This document shows positions 1 to 9,460 of a stretch of DNA of 64,000 nt, piece by piece. The position numbers and the translations under genes were made by a program. Each line of letters begins with the position of its first letter. Position 1 is the stretch's first letter. The notes beneath the pieces were generated by a model. That model was not told the origin of the DNA, ran no database searches, and saw nothing but the letters and a program-made list of their open reading frames with translations. The stretch is from Vulcanimicrobiota bacterium (GTDB lineage: Bacteria; Vulcanimicrobiota; Xenobia; Xenobiales; Xenobiaceae), in assembly GCA_944322965.1 (NCBI GenBank), contig CALUQR010000003.1, positions 186,001 through 250,000 of the forward strand. Direction: 5' to 3'.

Positions 1-861
1 GTAAGTACCCCAGTGGGGGTGGCAACCTTGGCGCGGGTCCTCGTGCTCATAGAGGCAGGTGCCGTCGAAGCGCGCTAAAGACCAAGCGTCGCGGGGGAAA
101 TGGGCCGGGACCCAGTCTAAGATGACCCCGATCCCCGCCAGATGGAGGGAATCGATTAAGTACATGAGGTCCTCGGGACGCCCGTAACGGCTGGTAGGAG
201 CGAAATAACCCGTAGCTTGGTAGCCCCAAGAGTCGTCGAAGGGGTACTCCGTCAAGGGCATAAACTCTACGTGGGTGTAACCCATCTCTTGCAGGTAGGG
301 TACCAACTTACCGGCCAGCTCCCGATAGGTGAGATACTTATTGCCCTCTTTGCGGGCCCAAGAGCCCAAATTGCACTCGTAAATATTGAGCGGCTGCCGC
401 CTCAGGTGGGAGTTCTGGCGCTTTTGCATCCACTCGGCGTCGCGCCACTGATACTTACCTAACTCCCAGACTACGGAGGCGTTACCCCAACGCCCATCCT
501 CCTGGCGGGCCTCGGTGGCGAAGGCGTAAGGATCGGCCTTCTCTAAGATCTCATCCTGGTGGGGTTTAATAGCGTACTTGTAGAGGTCCCCCTCCTTGAT
601 GCCGGCGATAAAGCCCTGCCACACCCCCGTATCTTGGCAAAAGACTAAGGGATTGACGTCCGCCTTCCAACCATTCAAATCGCAGATGACGGAGACGCGC
701 TCGGCGTTAGGGGCCCACACGGCGAAATGGACCCCCAGCTGGCCGCCATAATTAGCTAAATGGGCCCCCATGCTCCCGTAGGCCTTGTGGTGGGCCGCTT
801 GGCACCACAGATAACGGTCATAAGAGGTCATGACCGGAAGTTTGTCATGGGATATATCCAT
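1..861 (-). CDS. glgB: 1,4-alpha-glucan branching enzyme, 3' end cut off by the window edge
   Basis: The reading frame is open from the ATG at 861 to base 1, giving the first 287 residues of a protein that normally has 630-750. GlgB makes the alpha-1,6 branches of glycogen in the cytoplasm. The N-terminal CBM48-like part shows VHFAVWAPNAERVSVICDLN, and the start of the GH13 barrel shows PLTEYPFDDSWGYQATGYF and the region I strand GVILDWVPAHFPRDAW, both nearly invariant in GlgB. The catalytic Asp and Glu lie beyond the edge. GAGGAG ten bases upstream supports this start. The N terminus is short, with one CBM48 region and no extra N1 domain. Glycogen use fits pgi and the GH15-like protein elsewhere in the window. 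Confidence 0.95.
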   Translation of the reverse strand, partial: MDISHDKLPVMTSYDRYLWCQAAHHKAYGSMGAHLANYGGQLGVHFAVWAPNAERVSVICDLNGWKADVNPLVFCQDTGVWQGFIAGIKEGDLYKYAIKPHQDEILEKADPYAFATEARQEDGRWGNASVVWELGKYQWRDAEWMQKRQNSHLRRQPLNIYECNLGSWARKEGNKYLTYRELAGKLVPYLQEMGYTHVEFMPLTEYPFDDSWGYQATGYFAPTSRYGRPEDLMYLIDSLHLAGIGVILDWVPAHFPRDAWSLARFDGTCLYEHEDPRQGCHPHWGTY

Positions 862-1104
862 CTGCAAATTGCTCCTCAACGAATCCTATTTTTACCCTCA
901 GACAGAACCTGCCTTAAAGGCTCTGCCCTCCCACCCGCTGGAACTCTACAGGCGGTCTCTCATCATACGACATTCCTACTGCCTAGCCTACCCCTCTCCC
1001 CACAGAAAATGGGATCTCTGAGAGGGTTTCTAGGGCGCTTTAGGCCCTTTGTCCATAAACAAAGAGCCTAAAGGGGGAGAGCTAGCCTATAGAGCTAGAG
1101 CGGA
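862..1104. other. Intergenic region upstream of glgB
   Basis: These 243 bases lie between the glgB start and the end of the HsdS-like gene, both on the minus strand. Apart from the hairpin at 1038-1073 and a weak dyad around 906-928 I see nothing gene-like in them. The glgB promoter should be here, but no convincing -35/-10 pair stands out. Confidence 0.5.
1038..1073 (-). terminator. Stem-loop after the HsdS-like gene
   Basis: CTTTAGGC and CCTTTGT on the left pair with AACAAAG and GCCTAAAG on the right across a short CCATA loop. It lies 32 bases after the stop of the minus-strand HsdS-like gene. There is no U-run after it, so it may be a weak terminator or an mRNA 3' stabiliser. Confidence 0.45.
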
Positions 1105-2217
1105 CTATTCGTAACTGATGGCGCAGTCAAAATAGTACCTATTTAAAGACTGACAGATGTGGGTTGTCTCCTCAATGCGCTGGGCAATCTTTTCGCTCTG
1201 CTCGCTGAGCATAGCCAAGAAGTTCTTATACTCCAGTTGCAACTCCAAAGGCGGGACGGGGATAGGCAACTCATTTAAGGCCGCCTTGGGCAGTTTGGGC
1301 ACTACCCCGCCTCTCAAGCTGGAACTCAAGTCTAAATTATTGATAACTACCTCTAAGTACTCCGGCAAGACTCCGGCCCCGGGCAGGACGCGCAGGACGT
1401 GGACTAAGTCGCTAGCCCACAACTTGCCATGGACCGCCCGCGCCACTTGGGCGTTTTCCGAGGTCAAGACCGAGCCCACCTTAGCCACTAAGAGCAAGTC
1501 CTCGTCGAAAAGGTACTTGTCGATATATTCCACTACCCCCGTAGAGTCGTAGTAGGGATATTCGCCCTCGTGCATATCCTTAGCTAAGAGGGAGCGGGAC
1601 TTTAAGCGCTCTACTAAACTCCCTAAGGGCTTGACCTCCCAGCCGTTCTCGTTCTCATCTAAGCGGCCGAAGAGCTCCACAAAGCGGGACTCTAAGAGGA
1701 GAGAGGCCCGGTCTAATTGCTCAAAGTGTAAGCCTACTAAGGCCACCGCGTTATCTAAGACCTCGACAATTTGGGCCTGCTTCTCCAAGTCGGGCAGAGG
1801 GATAAAGGTCTCTTTGAGATCCTCCACCAAGATCTCTTCCTCAAAGAAATCGGCGTCCTCGTCATTATTGAGGCGGAAGAAGATGTAACCCAAAGCGTAA
1901 GCCATATACTGAGGGTTGAGCTTTTGCGGATCGGGCACGATGCGGCAGAAGTGGTGGCTCAAGAGGGCCTCTTGGCCGCGCCAAGGGGTAATAGCCAGAC
2001 TATCGCTCAGGGAGACTAAATACTCCCCGGGATGGACGATCTGATCGGGATCGTACTCGCCCGTATAATAGAGGGAAGCTTTGCCCTCCTCAGGATCGCT
2101 CTGCAGAATGACGGGCATCCCGTCAGTACTATCCTCCGAGAGGAGGGTGCGCTCTATAGGCACGCCTCCATAAAAGCTACATACCTCTCCTAAACGAGCC
2201 ATCTTGTATTCGGACAT
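1105..2217 (-). CDS. HsdS-like type I restriction specificity protein (orphan)
   Basis: The protein has about 370 residues and two half-repeats, each a target-recognition-like domain followed by a helix, as in type I specificity subunits (PF01420). The N-terminal half starts MARLGEVCSFYGG and ends IPLPDLEKQAQIVEVLDNAV. The second half runs from about residue 200 to IPVPPLELQLEYKNFLAML, matching the typical IPLPPLxEQ pattern. HsdS chooses the DNA site for an HsdM/HsdR complex, but no hsdM or hsdR lies beside it; the neighbours are glgB and a GGDEF gene. The ATG at 2217 puts the first domain at the N terminus. An upstream in-frame GTG at 2319 would add 34 residues that do not look like the family, and neither start has a strong ribosome binding site. 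Confidence 0.75.
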   Translation of the reverse strand: MSEYKMARLGEVCSFYGGVPIERTLLSEDSTDGMPVILQSDPEEGKASLYYTGEYDPDQIVHPGEYLVSLSDSLAITPWRGQEALLSHHFCRIVPDPQKLNPQYMAYALGYIFFRLNNDEDADFFEEEILVEDLKETFIPLPDLEKQAQIVEVLDNAVALVGLHFEQLDRASLLLESRFVELFGRLDENENGWEVKPLGSLVERLKSRSLLAKDMHEGEYPYYDSTGVVEYIDKYLFDEDLLLVAKVGSVLTSENAQVARAVHGKLWASDLVHVLRVLPGAGVLPEYLEVVINNLDLSSSLRGGVVPKLPKAALNELPIPVPPLELQLEYKNFLAMLSEQSEKIAQRIEETTHICQSLNRYYFDCAISYE

Positions 2218-2402
2218 GAGTAGACTTTGACCCCTTTCCAGCTGGCAGAACCCCCTCCCAAAGTAGAAAGGAGCCCGCCTTCTCGAGCCCTCCATAGAGC
2301 TCAAAAATAATATCTTCACCAGTTGCGCGTTTCTCCCCCTACATTCCCTAAGGGGGAGAGAAGAGCCTCTCTAGAGCGCTAAAAGTTACTATTAACGGCC
2401 GC

Positions 2403-4262
2403 CTAATTCCAGAGGCAGACCTGGTTGCCGCCCGCCTGCTGGGCCTGCTGCATGGCCGCTGAAGCGCGCATCGTCAACTGCTCGGCGTTAGCCGCATCGT
2501 GGGGCGAACCGGCCGCGCCTACCGACAAGGTGACCCGCACCCGACGCCCGCCCATCACAAAGGCGTGAGCGGCGATAGCTTCGCAGATGCGCACCCCCAC
2601 CTCCGAACACTTGACCCGGTCGGCGTGGTCTACTAAGAGGGCGAAGGTGTCCCCCTCTAAGCGGGCTAAGACGTCGATCTCGCGAGTGATCTTGCGCACC
2701 ACTTCCACCACTTCACGCAAGATATTGTCCCCCACGTCTTGGCCTAAGTTGTCGACTATCTGGCTGAAACCGTCTAAGCAGAAGAGCAAGAGGGAGACGG
2801 AGTAGATATAACGGTTGCCGCGCTTTAACTCCTCGCGCATACGCTCCTCTAAGAAGAGGCTATTGTGAGCGCCGGTGAGCGGATCGCGCAAGCCTTGGGT
2901 GACGGCCCGCTGGTAGAGTAGGGCGTTGCCTAAAGCTACGCTGGCCATCTCGCAGAAGTCGATCAAAAGGTCGAACTCGTCCTCCGTAAAGGCCTGGTCG
3001 CCCGGGCGGCCTAAGTAGACGGCGCCTATAGTCTGGGCGGGGGTGGCCAAAGGGGCCACCAAGGCGCTGCGCTCTTTGTCGACTAAAGTAGTCAAGACGG
3101 TCCCGTCTTTAAGCTCTACCGAACCCTCGTCGATCTTAAAGGAGGTCAATTTGGAGACCGCGTAACCGGGAGCCCCCTCGCCTATCTGCAAGCTGAAATT
3201 GCGGAAGACGTCCGTAAAGGGGGAGGCCGCCACCTCGGCAAAGAGCTTCTGCTGGCCCTGGACCTCGTCCAACATAAAGATGACGCAGCTCTGACAGGGC
3301 AAGAAGGTCTGCAACTGCTCCGTCAAGGCTAAGAGGGTATCGGAGAGGGCCAGACTGCCCGACAACTTGCGGGAGACCTCGACCAGACGGTTCTGGCGGT
3401 CCAGACGCTGCTGGAGGATGGCTAACTGGCGCTGGATCTGGATCTTCTCCCGGCGCGCCGCTTGCGAGGCCTCGCGCCCCTGCTCTTCGGCCATCTTCTC
3501 CGTCTTCTGCAAGTTGACTCGCGCCTCTTGGAGGCGCTTTAAGCTGATATCTAACTCCTCTTTTAAGTTGGCGTTCTCCCTATTGAAGACCCGCAACTTA
3601 TTCTCGGACTCGCCCAGTTCTGAAGAGATCTGCTCATTTTGGGTGCGAGCGCTCTGGATCTCCTGGAAGAGCATATCCTTCTCCCGCTGCAGGGAGGACT
3701 CTCTAGTGAGGCGCTCCACCCCCTCTTGGGCCGCCACCCAGAAGATGCCGATTAAGAGGTAACCGCTGCCAATCTGGACTACGCCCATATGGATGAAATA
3801 TTGCATCTGCTCGGGGAAGGACTCTAAGCGATTGACGAAAGCCCAGGCGAACATGACGGCGTAGAGCAAGGTGCCCACCACCGAGCCGATGAGGGCCGCC
3901 GAAGCGCCGTAGATGTAGCAGATCATCAAGATGGGCAGGGTGAAGCTCAAGATGAGGTAGGCCGGACCGTAGAAGAAGGTCAAGACCATACCTACCGCCA
4001 GGTCCATAATGGCGATGGCCAGAGGGACGAAGCCCTGATTATCCGTCCTCCAGGTGAGCACGGCGGCCACCACATTGTAGAGGAAGACGGCTACCGTCAA
4101 GATCTGGGGGAAGCCGGCGACTTCGAAGGGTAGCTCGCTACACAAGCTGTCGGGGCTATGCATACCGGTCAGCACTAGGGCCAGGATGACCCCCACTATC
4201 CGGATCACGATCATGAAAGCTTTTAGATGTTTTGATGCATAAAAGGTCTGGTCAGAGTCCAT
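2403..4262 (-). CDS. Membrane GAF-GGDEF protein with a degenerate cyclase site
   Basis: 619 residues. Residues 1-180 hold about five or six membrane segments, 185-290 are a long coiled coil, about 295-450 are a GAF domain and 457-619 a GGDEF domain starting at LRDPLTGAHN. Diguanylate cyclases make c-di-GMP from two GTP. Here the signature reads EGDTF (536-540) instead of GGDEF, and the metal-binding Asp of the FDLD motif is Cys (FCLDGF, near 494-499), so synthesis is doubtful. The inhibitory RxxD site is kept as REID at 527-530, five residues before the signature, so it could still bind c-di-GMP. The ATG at 4262 is preceded by GAGGAC. It is divergent from mfd. The HD-GYP protein at 16.2 kb is the only other c-di-GMP enzyme in the window. 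Confidence 0.85.
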   Translation of the reverse strand: MDSDQTFYASKHLKAFMIVIRIVGVILALVLTGMHSPDSLCSELPFEVAGFPQILTVAVFLYNVVAAVLTWRTDNQGFVPLAIAIMDLAVGMVLTFFYGPAYLILSFTLPILMICYIYGASAALIGSVVGTLLYAVMFAWAFVNRLESFPEQMQYFIHMGVVQIGSGYLLIGIFWVAAQEGVERLTRESSLQREKDMLFQEIQSARTQNEQISSELGESENKLRVFNRENANLKEELDISLKRLQEARVNLQKTEKMAEEQGREASQAARREKIQIQRQLAILQQRLDRQNRLVEVSRKLSGSLALSDTLLALTEQLQTFLPCQSCVIFMLDEVQGQQKLFAEVAASPFTDVFRNFSLQIGEGAPGYAVSKLTSFKIDEGSVELKDGTVLTTLVDKERSALVAPLATPAQTIGAVYLGRPGDQAFTEDEFDLLIDFCEMASVALGNALLYQRAVTQGLRDPLTGAHNSLFLEERMREELKRGNRYIYSVSLLLFCLDGFSQIVDNLGQDVGDNILREVVEVVRKITREIDVLARLEGDTFALLVDHADRVKCSEVGVRICEAIAAHAFVMGGRRVRVTLSVGAAGSPHDAANAEQLTMRASAAMQQAQQAGGNQVCLWN

Positions 4263-4498
4263 AGCCTCGTCCTCTCGCCGAGTTCTCGTTGCAAGCCCAG
4301 CGGGCTCCTTGGCGGCGAACGTCCCCCGACATCCGCCCCAAGCAAAGTCATTACTTTCTAGTCTCAGAGAGTTTATCCTGGTAGTTGACTCTAGAGCCGC
4401 TTTTCCTGCGCGTTGGGAAGCGGAAATTCACCTCCTAAGACTTGCGAATAGCCCAACTTACTACTAAACTTATAGGCCATTTTCTAAAGCGAGTCGCC

Positions 4499-7400
4499 AT
4501 GTCTATTCTCTCTTCCAAATTAATTTTAGAGGGACGTTCCCTCCCCCAGGCCTCCGCCCAACCCCTCTTCGATCGCGCCGCCCTCCAAGAGACGGCCCGC
4601 CGCCAGTGCGCCCAGGCCCAACTCCAGTTAGTAGAGCTCCTCAAAAAGGAGGAGCGCTATATTCCCTTCTTCCAAGCCCTGCGCGAAAAGCGCCTCCTGG
4701 CGGCCAATGGACTCCAGCCCTCCTCGCGCCCCTTATGGTGCCAAGCCTTCCACTCGAGCTTCAATATTAAGCCCCCCATCTTATGGGTGACCCCCAGCTC
4801 CGATAGCGCCGAGCGCCTCATCTTAGACGCCTCTACCTGCGCCCGCCCCGAAGAGTATTGGCTCTTTCCGGAAAAGGAGCCCCGCCCCATGTTGGGCGAG
4901 AAGGCCCTCCTCTCCGACCCTGAGCGCCTGGCCCTCTTACAGCGCTTAGATAATTATACCCCCCAGAGCGGGGCCCCCCAATTAGTAATCGTAGCCTCCC
5001 TGCGGGCCCTCCTCCAACCTACGGTCGAGGCCGAAAAGTTAGAGCGGGGCAAGTTAGTCGTTAAAAAGGGAGAGAGTATCGATTTAGAGCTCTTCTTAGA
5101 GATCTTAACTGGCGAAGGGTACCGCCGGGTCTCGATGGTAGAGGGGCGCGGAGAATTCGCCCTGCGGGGTGGGATCTTAGACGTCTACCCCATTACGGGC
5201 CGCCCCGCTCGCCTAGAGCTCTTAGGGGACGAGATCGAGGCCATGCGCTCCTTTAATATCGACACCCAGCGCTCTAGCGGCCCCTTAGAGGAATTAGTCT
5301 TACTCCCCGCCCAGGTGGGCGCTAAAGAGGAGTCTTACTTGAGCGACTACCTCTTAGCTAAGGCCCCCCAGAGTCTAGTCGTCTTAGAGGAGCCCGTCCA
5401 ATTGCGTTTGGCGGCCCGAGAGTGGTCCCAAGATTTTAACCCCTTAGCCATGGAGGGCGGCTTAGAAGTTGGCTCCCAGTCCGCTGAAGAAGCCGACTTC
5501 TTGTGGGAACATTTCCAAGGGCGCTTAGCTAAGTTCCGCCGCCTCTTAGTCTCCGCGTGGTCGGGGAGCGCCGAAGCTTTAGGCGCTAGCTTTAATCCCC
5601 GCAATCTCATTCTGCCCCCCGAAGACCAATTTGAGTTGGGCGAAGAGCTGGCCGTACCCTTAACTAATAAGGTAGAAGATCTCTTAGAGGTCTTGCCCCA
5701 GTGGCGTAAAGAGGGTAGGCGGGCCCTCTTACTGACCTCCCAACAAAAGCGCTTAGGGGAGCTCTTGCGCCAAGCCCAGATCCCCTTCCAAAGCGAGCCC
5801 CAGGGCCTTTTGAAGCCAGGCGATATTCTGCTCCTTTCCGGATATGCTAGCGAAGGTTTCCGTCTGCCCTTGGGGGAGAGTTGGCTAGAAGTTTTGAGCG
5901 ACCGCGAGATCGTAGGCCAGCGCACCCGCCGGCGCACGAAGCGCCCCAGCGAGCGCCAAGGCTCTACCTTGCGCTTAGAGGAGATCGCCCCAGGGGACCT
6001 AGTCGTCCACTTACAACATGGGATCGCCCGCTACGCCGGCATCCAGACCTTAAGCCTCAATAATGTTCAGCGCGATATGCTCAAGTTGGAGTACGCCAAA
6101 GGTGACTGCGTCTTCGTACCCGTCGACCAATTAGATTTAGTGCAAAAGTACGAAGGGATCGACGGTAAAGAGCCCCCCCTCTCCAAGATGAACGGCAGCG
6201 ACTGGCGCAAGACAAAGGGCAAGATCAGAGCCCACGCCGCCCAGGTAGCGGAAAAGCTCTTAGAGATCTACGCCCACCGAGCCCAATCCCAGGGCTGGGC
6301 CTACCCCCCCGATAGCGAGTGGCAACGGGAGATGGAGGAGGCCTTCCCCTACCAAGAGACCCCCGACCAATTGCGAGCCATCCGCGAGGTCAAGGCCGAC
6401 TTAGAGAGTCCCCATCCCATGGATCGCCTCATCTGCGGCGACGTCGGTTATGGCAAGACGGAAGTCGCCCTGCGGGCGGCCTTCAAAGTGGTCAATAATG
6501 GGCGTCAGGTGGCCCTTTTAGTCCCCACCACCGTCTTGGCCCACCAGCACTTTATGACCTTTAGCGAGCGCTTAGCCCCCTATCCCATCCATATCGGCCT
6601 CCTCTCCCGCTTCCGCACCCCGGCCCAGCAGGAGGCCACCTTAAAAGATCTGGCGGCGGGTAAGTGCGATCTAGTTATAGGCACCCATCGCCTCCTCTCC
6701 CAAGACGTCAAATTTAAGGAGCTGGGCCTTCTAATTATCGACGAAGAGCAGCGCTTTGGGGTCATGCATAAGACTAAGATCCAAGAGATGCGGGCCAACG
6801 TCGATATTATGTCTATGAGCGCCACCCCCATCCCGCGCACCTTGCAGATGTCCTTCTACGGGATTCGCGAGATGTCGGTCATTGAGAGCCCCCCCGAAGA
6901 GCGCCTGCCCATTAAGACTTACCTCTTTGAACATAATCCGGAGCTCATTAGAGCCGCCGTGGCCCGCGAGCTGAGTCGGGGCGGTCAGGTCTACTTCTTA
7001 CATAACCGAGTGCAGAGTATCCGCCGCGTGGCCGCCGACTTAGAGCGCCTCTTGCCCCAGGCCAAGATCGCCGTAGGCCACGGCCAGATGGCGGAGCACA
7101 AGTTAGAAGAAGTGATGATGGACTTCTATGAGGGCCACTACGACGTCTTAGTCTGCTCTACTATTATTGAGAGCGGGCTCGATGTGCCTAACGTCAATAC
7201 GATTATTATCGATAACGCCCAAGCTTTGGGTCTGGCCCAGCTCTACCAGTTGCGCGGCCGCGTAGGTCGAGGGGCTAAGCAAGGTTACTGTTACCTCCTC
7301 TATCCCCCCACCCGCCAACTGACCGACGCCGCCCAAAAGCGCTTAGAGACGATCCGCGACTTTACCCAGCTGGGAGCCGGCTTCCAGGTGGCTAAGCGAG

Positions 7401-8065
7401 ACTTAGAGATCCGCGGGGCGGGCAATATCTTGGGGGCGGAGCAGTCGGGCCACGTGGCCGCCGTAGGTTTTAGCCTTTACTGTCGCATCTTGAGCGACGC
7501 CGTCAAAGCCCTGCGCCATCAAGAGGACCCCCTACAAGAGGAGGCCGGCGAGCAAAATATCGTCTTAGACCTGCCCATCTCCGCCAACTTGCCGACTGAA
7601 TACGTAGAGGACGCCCAACAGAAGGTCTCCCTCTACCAGCGCCTGGCGGCCATTACGGAGCGCGAGCAATTGGAAGATATGGGCCAGGAGTTGCGCGACC
7701 GTTACGGCCCCTTGCCCGAAGCGGCCCAAAACTTACTGCGCAGCGTCGATCTCAAGTTGCGCTGCCGCCAGGTCTTAGTACCCGCCATCCGGGTCAAAGA
7801 GGATAGCTTATGGATCGTCTCCCCCTTCTTGCGCCCCTTGACCTTTAGGGAGCGGGGCCAACTCTCTAACTTGAGCGGCTGGCAGTGTACCCAAGAGGAG
7901 ATGGCTCTCAAATTCTCCGGCCTCTACGGGCGGGCGGCGGGGCGCACTACCTATCCCCCGGCCTCCGAGCTCTTCCAAAAGATAGAGAGCCTCCTGGGCG
8001 CTATAGCTGGGCTACCCGAGGAGGCTCCTCCCGAACCGTCGGCGCCCCCGCGGCGGAGGCGCTAA
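4499..8065 (+). CDS. mfd: Transcription-repair coupling factor
   Basis: About 1188 residues, normal for Mfd, the cytoplasmic translocase that removes RNA polymerase stalled at DNA damage and recruits UvrA. The N-terminal UvrB-like module includes GEFALRGGILDVYPI. The RNA polymerase interaction domain follows around residues 490-560 (GDLVVHLQHGIARYAGI). The RecG-like helicase core has Walker A GDVGYGKTEVALRAAF, Walker B IIDEEQRFG, motif III SATPIPRTLQM and motif VI QLRGRVGR. A C-terminal TRCF domain ends in a basic tail. The ATG at 4499 matches the usual N terminus; an in-frame TTG at 4442 would add 19 residues. It converges on the phosphoesterase gene at 8078 with 12 bases between stops. Confidence 0.97.
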   Translation: MSILSSKLILEGRSLPQASAQPLFDRAALQETARRQCAQAQLQLVELLKKEERYIPFFQALREKRLLAANGLQPSSRPLWCQAFHSSFNIKPPILWVTPSSDSAERLILDASTCARPEEYWLFPEKEPRPMLGEKALLSDPERLALLQRLDNYTPQSGAPQLVIVASLRALLQPTVEAEKLERGKLVVKKGESIDLELFLEILTGEGYRRVSMVEGRGEFALRGGILDVYPITGRPARLELLGDEIEAMRSFNIDTQRSSGPLEELVLLPAQVGAKEESYLSDYLLAKAPQSLVVLEEPVQLRLAAREWSQDFNPLAMEGGLEVGSQSAEEADFLWEHFQGRLAKFRRLLVSAWSGSAEALGASFNPRNLILPPEDQFELGEELAVPLTNKVEDLLEVLPQWRKEGRRALLLTSQQKRLGELLRQAQIPFQSEPQGLLKPGDILLLSGYASEGFRLPLGESWLEVLSDREIVGQRTRRRTKRPSERQGSTLRLEEIAPGDLVVHLQHGIARYAGIQTLSLNNVQRDMLKLEYAKGDCVFVPVDQLDLVQKYEGIDGKEPPLSKMNGSDWRKTKGKIRAHAAQVAEKLLEIYAHRAQSQGWAYPPDSEWQREMEEAFPYQETPDQLRAIREVKADLESPHPMDRLICGDVGYGKTEVALRAAFKVVNNGRQVALLVPTTVLAHQHFMTFSERLAPYPIHIGLLSRFRTPAQQEATLKDLAAGKCDLVIGTHRLLSQDVKFKELGLLIIDEEQRFGVMHKTKIQEMRANVDIMSMSATPIPRTLQMSFYGIREMSVIESPPEERLPIKTYLFEHNPELIRAAVARELSRGGQVYFLHNRVQSIRRVAADLERLLPQAKIAVGHGQMAEHKLEEVMMDFYEGHYDVLVCSTIIESGLDVPNVNTIIIDNAQALGLAQLYQLRGRVGRGAKQGYCYLLYPPTRQLTDAAQKRLETIRDFTQLGAGFQVAKRDLEIRGAGNILGAEQSGHVAAVGFSLYCRILSDAVKALRHQEDPLQEEAGEQNIVLDLPISANLPTEYVEDAQQKVSLYQRLAAITEREQLEDMGQELRDRYGPLPEAAQNLLRSVDLKLRCRQVLVPAIRVKEDSLWIVSPFLRPLTFRERGQLSNLSGWQCTQEEMALKFSGLYGRAAGRTTYPPASELFQKIESLLGAIAGLPEEAPPEPSAPPRRRR

Positions 8066-8077
8066 GGCTCTTTGGAG

Positions 8078-9388
8078 TTAGAGACCTAAGAGAATATCGA
8101 GGATATCCTTATTCTTCTTCTGGCGCTCTTTCTCCAATTTTTCCTGACGCTCGCGCTCCTTGCGCTCCTTCTCCTCTTGGATGCGTTTGCGGCGCAAGAA
8201 CTCTTGGCGCTCCTTTTCGTAGAGGCCGGGCTGGCTATCGTCCCAGCCGCTAGCTACGAAGACCTCTCCCAAGATGGCCTGGCGCAGCTTGCTCTGGCGG
8301 GCCAGCTCCTGCCAATCGTCGCGGGAGGCGTAGAAGTCGCGCACGTAGTCCCGATAGACTTCCTGGTCCGCGGTCAGAACGTCTAAGAAGCGATTCCAGG
8401 TGTCGGTAGTGATGGGATTATCGACCAGATCGACCCGGCTATTCTGGGGGAACTCTAAGTAACGCAGGGCCCAACTGAGACGGCTGGGCTCGCCGTTATC
8501 TTGGTTGTACTCTACGGTAAAGCGCCGGTAATTGGCCTTGTAGCCGTACTTTTGTGAGATGGCGCCCGAGACGATAATGGGGATAGAGCGGTAATCGTCT
8601 ATGTAGAGGGCGTGCATCTCGTTGCGGTGGGTGTGGGCGGAGAGGATGATTACATTACAATCGACCTCAGTTAAGATCTGGTGGAACTGCATGAGGGTCT
8701 GTTTATCCCACATAGAGCGGTGGTTGAAGGCGTCGAAACAGGGGGGGATGTGGCTGACGATAATGGCCGTATCGTCGCTCTCTAAAGCCTTCAAGTTGGC
8801 GTCTAACCAGTTGAGGGTCTCTTGGCGCTGCATGTAGAGCTGAGAGGGGTCGTAAGAGTTCTGAGCGGCCATAATGATGGAGTTGAGGGTAAAGAGGGTG
8901 GCGCCCCCCAATTCCTGGGGGTAGATACCGTTACCCAACTCGTTTAAGTAGTACTTATCCCCCAAGCTTTGGCTCCAAACTTCGAAGGTGGGCCGCATAT
9001 TGGCGGGGTCGGTATTGTAATTTTTGTAAAAGTCGTTGTTGCCGTAGGTGAAGATGAGCGGCTTGCCGCGATCTACCAACTTGCGGGCGTAACCTTGGGT
9101 AAAGTTGCGCATCCGCTCCACGAATTGCTCTTGGGGCAGGTCTTTATTGTCGACCATATCCCCGCCTAGGATGAAGAAACTAGCTAAGCCGTCGTCGATC
9201 CCTTGAGCGAAGGCCGCGGGCCAGGCATTTTCCGGAGTATCGGGGTGGCCCTGATGGATGTCGGCCCAGAAGACGAACGAGAGGCTAGAGGGCCAACTGG
9301 CAGCCTGCAAGGAGGGGGCCGCCACTACCAGCAAGAGGACTAAGAGCCAAAGGAAATTAGTCCACGCTTTGCGCCATGAATATAACAT
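8078..9388 (-). CDS. Exported metallophosphoesterase, acid-sphingomyelinase/endopolyphosphatase-like
   Basis: 436 residues with an N-terminal signal peptide (hydrophobic core about 11-24, likely cleavage after LQA). The calcineurin-like metal motifs are present in order: ADIH (42-45), LGGDMVD (74-80), GNND (116-119), SHIPP and SAHTHRN. GNND in place of GNHD and the HIPP motif are typical of acid-sphingomyelinase-like phosphodiesterases and yeast endopolyphosphatase, so the substrate may be a phosphodiester or polyphosphate outside the membrane. The last 45 residues are a Lys/Glu/Arg-rich helix. It is preceded by AGGAGAACTTG and the ATG at 9388. It lies just downstream of its degenerate paralogue (9461-10792), with a terminator between them. 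Confidence 0.85.
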   Translation of the reverse strand: MLYSWRKAWTNFLWLLVLLLVVAAPSLQAASWPSSLSFVFWADIHQGHPDTPENAWPAAFAQGIDDGLASFFILGGDMVDNKDLPQEQFVERMRNFTQGYARKLVDRGKPLIFTYGNNDFYKNYNTDPANMRPTFEVWSQSLGDKYYLNELGNGIYPQELGGATLFTLNSIIMAAQNSYDPSQLYMQRQETLNWLDANLKALESDDTAIIVSHIPPCFDAFNHRSMWDKQTLMQFHQILTEVDCNVIILSAHTHRNEMHALYIDDYRSIPIIVSGAISQKYGYKANYRRFTVEYNQDNGEPSRLSWALRYLEFPQNSRVDLVDNPITTDTWNRFLDVLTADQEVYRDYVRDFYASRDDWQELARQSKLRQAILGEVFVASGWDDSQPGLYEKERQEFLRRKRIQEEKERKERERQEKLEKERQKKNKDILDILLGL

Positions 9389-9404
9389 CAAGTTCTCCTT
9401 AAAT

Positions 9405-9453
9405 AAAAAACTCGGCCTCTAGAATAACAAATTGTTACCTAGAGACCAAGAGC
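9405..9453 (-). terminator. Rho-independent terminator between the phosphoesterase paralogues
   Basis: Read on the minus strand, a stem with GGTCTCTAG pairing to CTAGAGGCC and an inner TAACAA/TTGTTA dyad is followed by a run of six T. It should end the transcript of the upstream paralogue, so the downstream phosphoesterase probably has its own promoter or relies on readthrough. Confidence 0.8.
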
Positions 9454-9460
9454 AATAACT

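Noticed and set aside
7885-8253. Protein gene spanning the mfd end
   Set aside because: It overlaps mfd and the convergent phosphoesterase in other frames and has no recognisable features.
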